Assembly (NCBI GenBank): GCA_013399115.1
Contig: VXAA01004298.1
Location: 2,809-66,808 of the forward strand
Direction of reading: 5' to 3'
Length of the DNA: 64,000 nucleotides
Origin: Anseranas semipalmata
Lineage: Eukaryota; Chordata; Aves; Anseriformes; Anseranatidae
Below the pieces are notes generated by a model. That model did not search any database. It saw only the letters and a program-made list of their open reading frames with translations, and was not told the origin of the DNA. Position numbers and translations under genes: made by a program. Within the stretch, counting starts at the first letter, position 1. The number at the start of each line of letters is the position of its first letter. Shown one piece after another: positions 35,501 to 46,700 of this stretch.

Positions 35501-38500
35501 AATTTTACCTGGGTTTTACAATAATGGCCTTTGCTTTCATTCTTCCACTTTGCCTTCTCATGTTCAACCTAAAACTCACTGATTTCTGAGGGGACTTTGA
35601 TGTTGACTTCAACGGCATCTGACTGAGCATCTAAAAGCTCAGTGACAAACTGTTTCCAAGACTAAGAATGAGCTTGGGCTTTCTTCAAGCACTATTTTCA
35701 GTAACAAGTTGTCAGTAAAGTCAGGAACTTACAGCTTGGGAGGAGGTCCCAAATGGATACTCCCCTCCCATTTTATTTCTTGTAGGCAAGGAAGGACAGG
35801 CAGTCATTTGCTGTCTCACTGTCAGCACCTCTGGAGTCAAGCACCATCAAGAGGAGTTCTTCATAGAGCTGTTTCTGGGATCTTGTGTTAGATTCTTGAT
35901 TTGAAAGGTAGGATTGAAGAGAAATGAAGGGAATTTTCCATTTAGTGAAAGAACATGAAGCTGTGAATTTAACTATAGTCACTTAAATAATCACCTCAAG
36001 GTTTGAGTTAAAAAGGTGAATTTTCTTAACGCACTTTCTATAAAAAGAACTTGTAAACATGATTTTCTTAATGTTCTGAATATACAGAATCATGATGATC
36101 TTGCCACTTGAAGCCATAGACAAAGGTGTGCGATGGGTTTGTATATTTTCCAAATATGAAAAAATATATTAGAATATTGTTAAAGGAAGGATGAAATGTT
36201 GCATGAATGCTGTTGGTTTAACAAAGTTTTGCTTACCTCCTTGTACTTTGCTGGATTTTGCTTCTAATGCTAGAAGGTTTATGTAAATGTACATTTATCA
36301 CCTCGGTGTTGAAAATACTGTACAAGACGATTTTATGTAATTATTTGTTATTAAGATATAAAAGGCACTTATTTTGAAGTGAGGGGTAATATGTACACCA
36401 AGACTATTTTCAGTTATATAGGATCTATTTGGATTCCTCATGCTAAAGATGTGAGGTATATGCAGTCCTAGTTAAGCCCGGATTTAGAAAAAGTAAATAA
36501 TGAATTGTTGCTATTCTTTCCTATTCCTCATCAGTTGGTCAATATTAGGGGATTAATTTACCTCAGAACAAAGAAATTTTTATAGGGTTATTCTTTACCC
36601 AAAGCCTCTTGTGTTAGAACAAGGGTAGGCATCAAAAGGGGCAGAATTATCTTTAGTCGTTATTTCTGAGGCTGTTTCACCAGAAACGGTGTATGAAATG
36701 GTGTATCAAGTAAGTAGGGTTTCTCTTCCGAGCCACGTTTTGATTTGAAACTGGTCGTCTGAGTTGACAGAAGAAATAAGGTGCCATGCTGTGCCAGGAG
36801 TCCCATTGGAAGAATGAATATGCGTGTATTAAAATAAGAGGTCTCTATATCTATACAGGCATGGTGTGCTGTGATTACAGGTTTGCTTAAATACTGTTTT
36901 TGTCCCCATTTGTTTAGATAACGCCTTTGTAGGTGCTAGCTGTTGAGCTGCTTGCAGACATCCAAAATGGTGTGGTTTCTGAGAATCATTTCTCTTTTTC
37001 TCACACATATCTCAAAATTAATACATGCTTAAGAAACAGTGATCGTATGTGCTATTGTTAATTTTGAGGTTGATTTGTGCATGTCAGACAGCAGGGGAGA
37101 ACAATTAAGACTGTTTGGGTCACAGGAGAAAAAGAAGAATGCAAACCTTTATGGAGTATATTAATTTGAAAATAATTGCATAAAACGGTACATGATAGTG
37201 AAGCATTGTGGGTATCGGATGGGTATGAAACAGAAAATCTTTTTTGAAAATTAGCAGCCCTACCAAGAGAACGGGAAAAGCATTTTTTAGCTCATTGCAA
37301 CTAAGTAAGAAATAGACATTTGTTATGCAAAACATTATAAATGTTGCAGTGGATAACCCCCAACAAATAACAAAAAGGATACGTGAAGAAGCTACATTTA
37401 ACAGGAAAAAACATTAAACCTTTCAGTAGAACATCATGGAAATTGTTGTTTAGTGGTGTTTTTTTTTTTTTTCCCCTCCATGGGCTGAACAATATCCTAT
37501 TTTTAGTGGAAGGTCAACTTGAACTTTATTTAAACAGAGTCTCTGGTTCTGAATAGAGATAGGAACACTTTAAAAGTGATAACAAAGGGGAGGGCTTGGA
37601 GCCAAACCTTCTTAACCTATCGTTACCAGCACAGGATAGCCATTCATGTAGGAACCATATGCCACTTAAATAGAGAGGGGTGCTTGTTCAGTGCTCATAG
37701 TGCATGCAGTGAAAATAGCCCAGAGGCTCATGTCAAAATATATATATATATATTTAAATTCTTTTAAAAAAAGAATTTGGAGTGAGCATGAAGAGTATTA
37801 ATGAAAACCTTCTCTTTTTGAATGAAATGCTGCCATTTGAAGTCATGCTGCCTTTTTTTTTTCCTGAAGCAAATACTTTTTTGATATCTTAAATATTACA
37901 AACCGCAGTTCTGAAATACAAAAATTCAGTTGCTGGAAAAATGTACCTTGAAAGAAGTCTTAGGAAGATAGGGTTGTTAAAGTATTTCTAAACCAAGCAG
38001 GAGTGTTTTGATTCTGTTCTCACCCATAATGGTGTATATCCACTAGAATTTCAGTGATATTAATGGAATTATTTAGTTTATGCTAGTATAGTAAGAACAT
38101 AGTCAGACCCGTGAGTTTCTATAGTGATACCTCAGTGGAGGAGGTTTTCCTTGCTGTGGCTGTAGACTCGGGGTCATAGCACGCATTTCTGGATAGTTGT
38201 TGGTTGAAGTGTCTGGCATGACACATGGTTGAGTCTGGCATGCTAGTGCAAAGCCAACTGCTCTGCAGCTGGTCAGACCATAGGATTCACACCTCTGCTG
38301 GAATGTCTGCTAGAACTCGTCAGTGTGTTGCAACTGCCTGTGAGAGAGTGCATTCATCCAAGGCAGTAATTTTGATAGTATATTTAAGGGAGAAGAATGT
38401 GTTAGTTGACGTTTCTAAGAATAAGAAATAATAGTATCTGAGTAACTTTGAGTATGGAAGAAGAAAGTATATTCTTTAGATTTATATTACAAACTATGGT

Positions 38501-39815
38501 CAGAAATGCTTTACTCTTTAGCTTGTTCATTGGCCACAGTTAAAGTGGGAGTAAGATGCCCTAGTGACTAGGTAGTTGCAGCCCTGGATTCTATCCCCGA
38601 TTCTGCTACTGGCATTCTGTGTGGTCATAAGCCAATAATTTATTTTCTCAGGGATTCTGTTTTCTTGTGTAAGTATTGAAAGATGACCTCTACCTGCAAA
38701 AGTGCTTTGATGGACTGCACTATAGGAAAAGTAGGCATGACTGTTCAACAAGGAGAAGAGAGCACATCCAGAACGTTATAATCCTGGGAAAAATCATAAT
38801 TTGGTATCTCACTAGATGTCAGACATTTTGCAATGGCACATTCACTAACTGAGGTATAATGCGTTCCCTATCTCAAATATTTTTTTCTGTAAACCTTAAC
38901 TAAAGCTTTTCACACCATTAGGTCAGTCACAAGCTGTTCCTCACTGTGTGGATTCTCCTGTATCCAGTAAGAACTAGGTTAATACTGCATTCTTTTTCTT
39001 GGTAGATGAATTTTAAGGGATGATATATGATACTCTAGTTATTTATGCAGAGAACTATGTTAAATAATTTAGTAGAAATCTTGTGTCCCTGGGAATTTCA
39101 CCTGTTTTTCAGATGGGGTTGAAGTTGACCATAAAGAATGTAGTAGGGAGAACATAAACACAGGGAGGGTTGAAAGAAAATGTCAAAAATAGTATTTTTA
39201 TTTTACTCTGAGCATTAAAAATACCTTTTGGTTACTTCACTGTGAATCTACATCTCTATGCAAAGACTGGTAGTAGCCTTCAGTAGTAAATGTAATTAAC
39301 AACTCTGAATCTTGCTACCTTCTTCATTTCTCTGGCTACTCTTTTCTTTGTGCTGCATTTGCATTAGACTTTTTCCTGTTGCTAATGATAAGAAATGACA
39401 AAATCTGAAGCTGTTAGGGTGTAACCTGACAGTTTTGTATGGAAATCTGGCCTGACAGGTGCATTATGGGTGTTCCCCGGTGATAAATGAACGATATCCT
39501 CCCCAGGTGTTGGAAGTATTGTTCCATTCCAGTGCATGGTCTGACCCACGAAGTACAACAGGCATTAAAACAGAAGTCCATGCTGTTATATTGCAAACAC
39601 AGCTAGTACATATTCACAGAAAATTCTTCTGCGTTTCTGAATATCTTTTTTTCATGAATCAGCTGGAGGATTAAAGAAAAATACAGCCACTGTTTTTGTT
39701 GCTTCTATAAAACCTGATTTGCTCTCTCTGTACTTGACTCTGTAGCAAAAACGGCTTACAAATTTAATTGCCAAAGTGACGTTGGCACCAATTGATGGAG
39801 CTATTATATAATAAA
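32574..39815 (+). other. Candidate unrecognised multi-exon gene (by-eye model)
   Basis: Starting from an ATG in good context (A at -3) at 33083, a phase-consistent chain can be threaded through 33082-33174, 33381-33423, 34596-34649, 35086-35114, 36088-36125, 36657-36709, 36933-36969, 37507-37545, 38269-38339 and 39459-39674, with AATAAA at 39810-39815. It would encode about 223 residues that look helical and leucine-rich, for example KLLAYKELLNSVLSSPAVVV, VISEAVSPETVYEMVYQ and GFTPLLECLLELVSVLQLP. The last exon is a 71-codon open frame with several CpGs. The weak points are the donors at 35114, 36969 and 37545 (not consensus) and the very short exons. I recognise no family. Chance assembly by eye is a serious alternative. 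Confidence 0.25.
38552..38730 (+). mobile_element. MIR-like ancient SINE relic
   Basis: Shows the MIR word order in degraded form: CCCTGGATTCTATCCCCGATTCTGCTACTGGCATTCTGTGTGGTCATAAGCC in pieces, then TTTATTTTCTCAGGGATTCTGTTTTCTTGTG, then AAAAGTGCTTTGA. These correspond to the MIR core (GGTTC..CCCGGCTCTGCCACTG, TGTGTGACC..GGGCAAG) and its 3' region (CAAAGCGCTTTGA). Confidence 0.6.
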
Positions 39816-40277
39816 TATGAATTTAAGATCAAACAATAAAACATTCTATTAAATACTCTCAGCAATGCGTCATGTCTTAGAAATCCTCAGGTGTCCTATG
39901 CATTTGTACCTTGTTTACAAATACTCATCTACCCTACTTTGTTTCAATATATTTTCTTGTCTTTGCTGTTTTTTTTAGAAGGCAATAGGCACATGCATTT
40001 TATGAAATTGATAGGATAATATACTGTATGCCAGTGTAGAATAACGTATAACAGGGGAAAAAAAAAGAAAACAAATTTGGTGCCAAGTGACTGGATAAGA
40101 GCCTTATGAATCCTTTTGCTGTCCAGTTCGAAAGTCTGAGTCATTGCCTTGAGACAAAAGTTGGCGTACAACCAGAATGTATGGGAAAACAATAACCATG
40201 CTGAAAATTACAAAAAAATAAACACCAGAAGTATGAATAATGGCATGTTTTGTGTCATTTAATTGTTCAAAATTGAT

Positions 40278-41276
40278 TTTATTAAAAAGTTTTTAAATAT
40301 ATATATATTTTTTACATATCTGTGCACTAGTATATAGCTTTAAGGATGCCCATCCCCCTGCCACCCCTCCAGCAGCCACTGTGTCCCGTCAGTCATCCTG
40401 AAATACACTGGAGAGCTTGTCAGGCAGTCCCTTGCAGATGCCTCGGAAGCCAAATAGTGAGCCATAGCAGTTGCACTGAAGCTCCTTACACAAGGATATT
40501 ACATAGGCAGTTGCTTTAGTGTTGAATATGGACCGTTTGTATTCTAGGATAGGTGAGTGATGTGCTATTAGCTTTCTAATGACTTAGCAGGAAATAGTTC
40601 TAAAGTTAACTTTTCCTAATTTTTGCAGAATATCTTTGGCTCTGCTTTGTGACACTAACTAGCTTATCTATGTTTGTATACAGTTTATTTATACACCTTC
40701 TGAAAACTGCAGGTACAATGTTCACATTGTATTGCAGATTGATACAAATTTTCACTTATTTATCAAGTGTCTTTTTTTTCTTACACCAGAACACTTGGCA
40801 TGTTGAGTTTGGATGCATCTGCTGACAAGACAAAATTCTTCTTTTAAGTTTGCAACGCTTATAGAAGTGTGCAGGTGGTTGCTTTTCTGCTGTTCTGAGA
40901 CAGAAGAACTGTATCTTGTGACACATGCTTAACATCCTAAGTGTTGTAAGAGCTGCTGGTCTACAGTGCTGAAATTGTCTACTGTAAAGGTTAATGTAAC
41001 TGAGTGCGGGGTTATAGCAGCCTTTTACCAAAATATCTCGCAGTCAAGATCCGTGCTGTAGTTAGAGGGCATATTATATGGGAGTAGCTATATGCATGTC
41101 AAAAAACAAACAACAACAAAAAAACCAACTGATCTGTGTGTTTTTTTTTTTCCTGAGTCAGGCAGCAAAATTTCTTTGCGTAATGAAGAAGTTCTGGAAG
41201 GACAGAAGTTCGCTTTCTAAGTGGACTTACCAGAAAAAGCCCCAGACTGATCTTTACTGCCTGCATGTTTTTCTTT
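40278..41276 (-). other. Candidate 3' end of an unrecognised minus-strand gene (by-eye model)
   Basis: Three minus-strand exons join in frame: 41276-41231 (donor CTG|GTAAGT), 40894-40787 (acceptor CTGTCTCAG, donor CTG|GTGTAA) and 40543-40389 (acceptor CTATCCTAG), with TGA at 40391-40389 and AATAAA at 40283-40278, 106 bases after the stop. The 102 codons are cysteine-rich, for example KEEFCLVSRCIQTQHAKCS and KELQCNCYGSLFGFRGICKG. Upstream exons were not established. The family is not recognised, and the chain may be fortuitous. Confidence 0.25.
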
Positions 41277-41317
41277 CTGTCATGTATTATACTATATTTA
41301 AAAAAAAAAAAAAAAAA

Positions 41318-43595
41318 TAACATACTGGTTTACTAATATGGTAAATAACACTAGCAAGAGTCTAGTAAGTTAAAGATATGTGGTCAGGGTATCAAAATAA
41401 TATAAAGTTTTGTACTTTTCACTGCATTTGCTCACAAGTTTATTTTCCTATTTTGGCTACTTAAAGGAAGCATTAGAATTGTACTTTTTTGGGGAAAAAA
41501 AACAACTAGGATCAGGAATTGAGCCTTTGAATAGATTATTTATACCTTAGAATATAATTGAAATGTTCAGAAGGCAACTTTCACCATTGATTTTCAGTTA
41601 ATGATGATTTATGGGCCTGCCCCAAGGCAAAAAAAAAAAAAAAAGAAAAAAAAGCCATTGTTGACTTCAAAAGCCAGCTGAGCCAGGACTGGAGCAAAGA
41701 ATAAAAATGCCTATGTTAGACAATATGCTAAAGTTTAAAAATCTAAAACCACAGAGAAGGTGAAGTCACAGCACATAGAGATTTTTCTGATCTGCAAAGA
41801 TGGGATTGGATTATAACACTTCCCACATTTGAGACTGTTCAGTGGTAGGATGCTGGAGCAGAATGACCTTTAGTAAGAGGAAGTGACTATAACTACAATT
41901 TTATTTAATCTGCCAGATTTTTAGAAAAGATCTGACTATTAGAGATGATCTGTAGTATAGGAAAATGTGCTGAGAGAAAGGGGGGCAGCTCTTGCTGCAA
42001 GCAGCAAAGGTCTAATTTCTGAATTTTGAGTAAAGCAGCTGCTAACTGCTGTTATGGCCAAATGATTTGCATTGGCATTTCTCAAGTTCTCTCTCTTTTT
42101 TTTTCCTATAAATTTCTACAGAAGGAAAAGAGTAGTTCTGGTGAGCTTCATGTTTTTGTTCTCTTTCTCTTGTTCAGGTTTTTGTTCTCTTTTTCTTTTG
42201 ACTTGGAAATAGAATTAAAACTGAAAAATCAGTTCTTTGCATATTCTCTCACCTCACTGTATGCAACTGAATCTGTGGGAACCTAGGGCTGCAACTGGTG
42301 TAGTTTGCCATAAATCAATAAACTTGGTGCTTGTATGACCTTTACTGAGAATGGCAAAAACCTAATTTACCTCTAACCTTAATCCTTTAATTATCATTTG
42401 TACCGTCTTTGTCTGCAAGTGAATTGTGTATACCTATTACGAGTAAACGATTCAGCTTAATTCCTATACAGCTTGGTGTAGAAACCTTAAACCTACTGTG
42501 TTGTATTAAATCAATGCTAGGTTCACCAGAAGGTGACGATATATCTCTTTAGCTTGCACAATCAAACTACCTTATTACTTTATTACACAGCATCAATGGT
42601 TGTAATAAGTCCTGCTTAAAAAGGACAGATATCCATTACTTGTGTGTTTGAAGTCTTTATTGGATAAAAAGGCTTTGCTGAGCTATGTTTTATGGGAAGC
42701 TAAGTTGCTGGAAAATATAGGTGTCTTTTATTTTGGGGCAGTAATTAGTGGCATTCCTACTAAAGCACAGTTATAATTCTTTGCTGGCACACACACATTT
42801 CACTGCAGCTAAAGGCCTGAACCAGGGCCCAGAGAACTCAGTGAAAACCCTTAAATTAACATCAGTGGGCTTTGGATCAAGCTCCTAATGAATAATTTAT
42901 TCACTTTAAAGACCTTACTTAGCTTTAATTCCATCTTACTGGCTTCAGTTATAGGTTTTCTTGATTTAATCTGTCTTAACACTTAAAAAATATTTGCTAT
43001 TACAAGTTATAAAATAACTAAATGTTTTGCTTTCTCCTGCTGTTAATTACCAGGGTTTTTAGGAGCTGCTGTGTGTGTGTGTATATTTATTTATTTATTT
43101 TTGTTGTTCTCAAACTGTTTATTATGACCATTGTGATTTAACATGTGGAGTAAGATATAGGTATTGTACACATAGCATCAGTTTTTTTCTTCTGTGATAA
43201 ATCCAGTAATACATTTTTTGAAATAGATTTGATAATGCAATATATTGTTTTCTTTATAGTTCAATTTCATTGACTACTAGAGAATTTATATTCAACGAAC
43301 TTCTAATGCAATTATCCTCATATAATTTTTAATACATAGTCAATTTAGAAATCATAAAGAGAAGACAATTATACATGTTTAAAATCTATTATTTCACAAT
43401 TTGTGCAGGTATCTGTATATTTTTTTCCACAATTTAGAAGTAAGGAATCGCATAAAATTAATTTTATCACTTGAAATCCAAAGGCTGTTGTGGAACCAAG
43501 TCTGTACTCCAGCAAGCAGGCCCTGGGCACTGACAGGGGACAATGAGCTGTTATGGCTAATAATTGCTTATTGCATTTTTTTGCTTTGTACCTAG
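41318..43595. other. Region upstream of the first CTNNA3 coding exon
   Basis: AT-rich sequence with A runs (41300-41317, 41629-41653) and a TG/TATT-rich run (43070-43100). A block at 42810-42885 resembles old, widely scattered amniote repeat sequence, but I cannot name it. No CpG-rich CTNNA3 promoter is visible here. Whether this is intergenic or the first CTNNA3 intron depends on where transcription starts. Confidence 0.5.
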
Positions 43596-43702
43596 GTGAA
43601 ATGTCAACAAAAGTCCCAAACATTAAACTGAAAATTGATCCTCACGATCTGCAGATCCAGACGTTTACAGTGGAGAAATTACTGGAACCATTGATAATTC
43701 AG
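43596..43702 (+). CDS. CTNNA3: CTNNA3 first coding exon
   Basis: Acceptor GTACCTAG, five bases of 5' UTR, then ATG at 43601 and MSTKVPNIKLKIDPHDLQIQ followed by TFTVEKLLEPLIIQ; donor CAG|GTATTT in phase 0. The first ten residues diverge from human and the rest are almost identical. The -3 position is G (GTGAA before the ATG), a good initiation context. Confidence 0.95.
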
Positions 43703-46700
43703 GTATTTTAATACTGCAGAAAATAAGTTAGATATACATACAGAGAAGGGAATAAGGTTGAAGAACTTTGGATAAGGACTCGATCATGAAGAGCATACCC
43801 ATGGCTCTTCTGTGACTGTAGTTACTCTGGCTCAGAAACTGTCTGGGGGTGGGGAGGATCTTCTTCCAGCTTTGGTAATTCCTGCAGTCACTTCCATTTT
43901 TGCAAATGCCACACAGTTTGTTATAGCAAATGTTGCAAGTTCTCACTAGTCTTTTGTACGGTATTATCCAGTGGATTCTTAAATGTGGACTAAGCTACAA
44001 ATGGAGTTCAACATGTGAAAAGTTTCATGTTGTAAGTAGTGGATGGAGTCTTGAAACCTGTAGGTGAGTTTATCTGAATTCTGGAAGGAATTGCGTTATG
44101 TAGTGTTTTAGAAGAGATGCCCTAAGATGCAAGTGTAATTGTTGCATGTTGTATAAACCTATTTTAGTGCATTTCCTTCCAACTAAAGAAAACAAACTGA
44201 GGGATTTCCAAATATGCTGTGAGGTTTGTTGTTGAAACTTTAATTTTAGGAGGAGCAGTTTTACTGCATATTTGAGTTCTATTTCAGATATTCATCAGTT
44301 AAATATGCGATGCTTAATGAGAGAATGTTTAACATGTCTATATTCTGCATGGATTAGAAATATTTTTTTTCAATACAATGGCAAGGACCTACTTGCAGAA
44401 GACCCGACTTGATTTTGCAAATACTGTGGGTTGCTAAGTGTGTTCAGGCCTCTGCAGCAATATGTTACAGGGTAAAGAACAGAAAGGACGTCTTCTATTT
44501 TGAATCTCAATCTGTTTTGAATAGTCTCTTCATTTTACTTAAAGCAAAGATGTTGAAGCACATGCTTTTAATTCGTCAGTTACACATAGTGCAAGGATAC
44601 CAGCCTATCACCATCCTTCAGCTTTGCCAGGATGTTGCAGATCAAACTACTTGGCTCAGCTGTGCACTGCTTATTTAGTAGGTTTTTCCTGGTGCCTGAG
44701 GGAATGTTTACATGGCAGTCACTGCTCTGGCTGCAGTTTGTGTAGGTACAAAAAAGTGTGACTTCACATTCAGATCTTTTATTAGTTTGATAATATACAA
44801 AGAATACTGCGTAGTTCTTCCGGTTGTGAAAAGATGACAAGGTATAATGGCTATGAAGTAGTTTCAGTGATTGGTTGATTAATATCTTTCCAAGCTCATT
44901 GATTAATACCTGCTACAAGACAGTAACTTTTTGTTAAATATTATGTTAACAAACAACAAACAAAACTGTTACTGGGAGATTGACTGTAGGTAAATAGAGC
45001 AAAGCCAGACTGAATCCTGTATTCTGGATGTTATTCTGTGTATAGACAGGTAAGAATTGTGAACGTAGAGTTTATTAAAAAATAAGTATATATTTACCAA
45101 GTTTTCTGTTATTTCCATTTTTTCTAGTTGCAAGTTTTCTATTAAAAAAAGATAATTAAAATGATGATTGTTTTTTTTAAGGCAAACTATTATTGATGAA
45201 CAAGTATTAAAGGAAAAGTTTCTTTTTCTTGTACAGCTCATTAATTGGCATCTTTTGACTGCACTGAGCCACTTCACAGTCTTGTGATGGTCTGGTAGGA
45301 AAAAGACAATGGAAGAGTTTATGATTCAGTGAAGTCTTTACTGGCCTTAAGACAATTATCTGGTTGATGGCATCAATATGGGAAGAAATAAAAATAAATT
45401 GAAATAAAAATAAATAAAAATAATGACAAAAAAGCCTGTGTAGAGGTCACTTTGGAGATGACTTTGCTAGATTCCCCCTCTCTTCCTTGCAATCTGCAGT
45501 TGACAGTGGTGATCACAAGGGATTCTCTTTGTCCATGGTTTTTATTTTATTCCAGGTGTTTTGGAGACAGTAGCTTTGAAAGGAAGGCTTTTAGATACAG
45601 TTTTCTGTGAAGGTTTTCTGGTAGATGCATCTGGCACATTAAAAATGAACATTGTCAGAATTGACACCATTTGGCTGACAGCTGCTTTGATGTAAGTTTG
45701 GACCATGGCTAGATAAACAGTCTTTCCTTAATTCTGGGCTTTTATCGGAGATGCACTCTGTCATGGAGCAAGTGATGTGAAGCAATCAGTAGATCATAAA
45801 GTACTTTCATTATCATACCTAATGTCTAATACTTGTCAAGCTTGTGCTAGATTTACTCCCAAAATAATTAATGTAATGGAAAATATCCTCTATCTCATCC
45901 TCAGAGACTGCAGTCTGTTTAATCTCTTTGCTAATTTTACTATGCAACGATTACAGTCATGGTTAGGTGTAAATGTGCTTCCATAGTGTTGTGGTTTAAC
46001 CCCAGCAGGCAGCTAAGTACCATACAGCTGCTCACTCACTCTCCCCAGGTGGGCTGGGGGAGAGAATCAGAAAGGTAATGGTGCGAGAACTCATGGGTTG
46101 AGATACGGACAGTTGGCTAGGTAAAGCAAAAGCTGTGTGCACAAGCAAAGCAAAACGCGGATTATTTCGCTGCTTCCCATCAGCAGGCAGGTGTTCAGCC
46201 ACTTCCAGGAAAGTGGCGCTCATCACACGTAACGGTTTCTTGGGAGGACAAACGCCATCACTTGGAATGTCCACCCTTTCCTCCTCCTTTACCCCAACTT
46301 TTGTTGCTGAACATGATGCCATATGGTGTGGAATATCTCTTTGGTCAGTCTGGGTCAGCTGTCCTGGCTGTGACCCCTCCCAGCTTTTGGTGCACCACCG
46401 CCCTCCTTGCTGGCAGGGCAGCATGAGAAGTAGAAATGTCCTTGATTCTGTGTAAGCACTGCTCTGCAACGACTAAAACATTGGTGTGTTATCACCACCA
46501 TTTTCATCAAAAATCTAAAACACAGCATTGTGTGAGCCTCTACAAAGAAAATTAACTCTATCCCCGCCAAAACCATGGCATGTAGCAAAGTAGTATTGGA
46601 CTTCTTTCCTTTTGAATTTACATACAAGTAGAAGTTATGAAAAATATGACTGGGTGAGATTAATATGACTTCATTAATTCATACAGAAAATGCTTCATAA

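Noticed and set aside
43369..43623. 84-codon minus frame overlapping the first CTNNA3 coding exon
   Set aside because: It is the shadow of the real + strand exon plus intron sequence; no splice context supports it.
46032..46469. 145-codon minus and 106-codon plus open frames
   Set aside because: Both lie inside the solo LTR, which encodes no protein.
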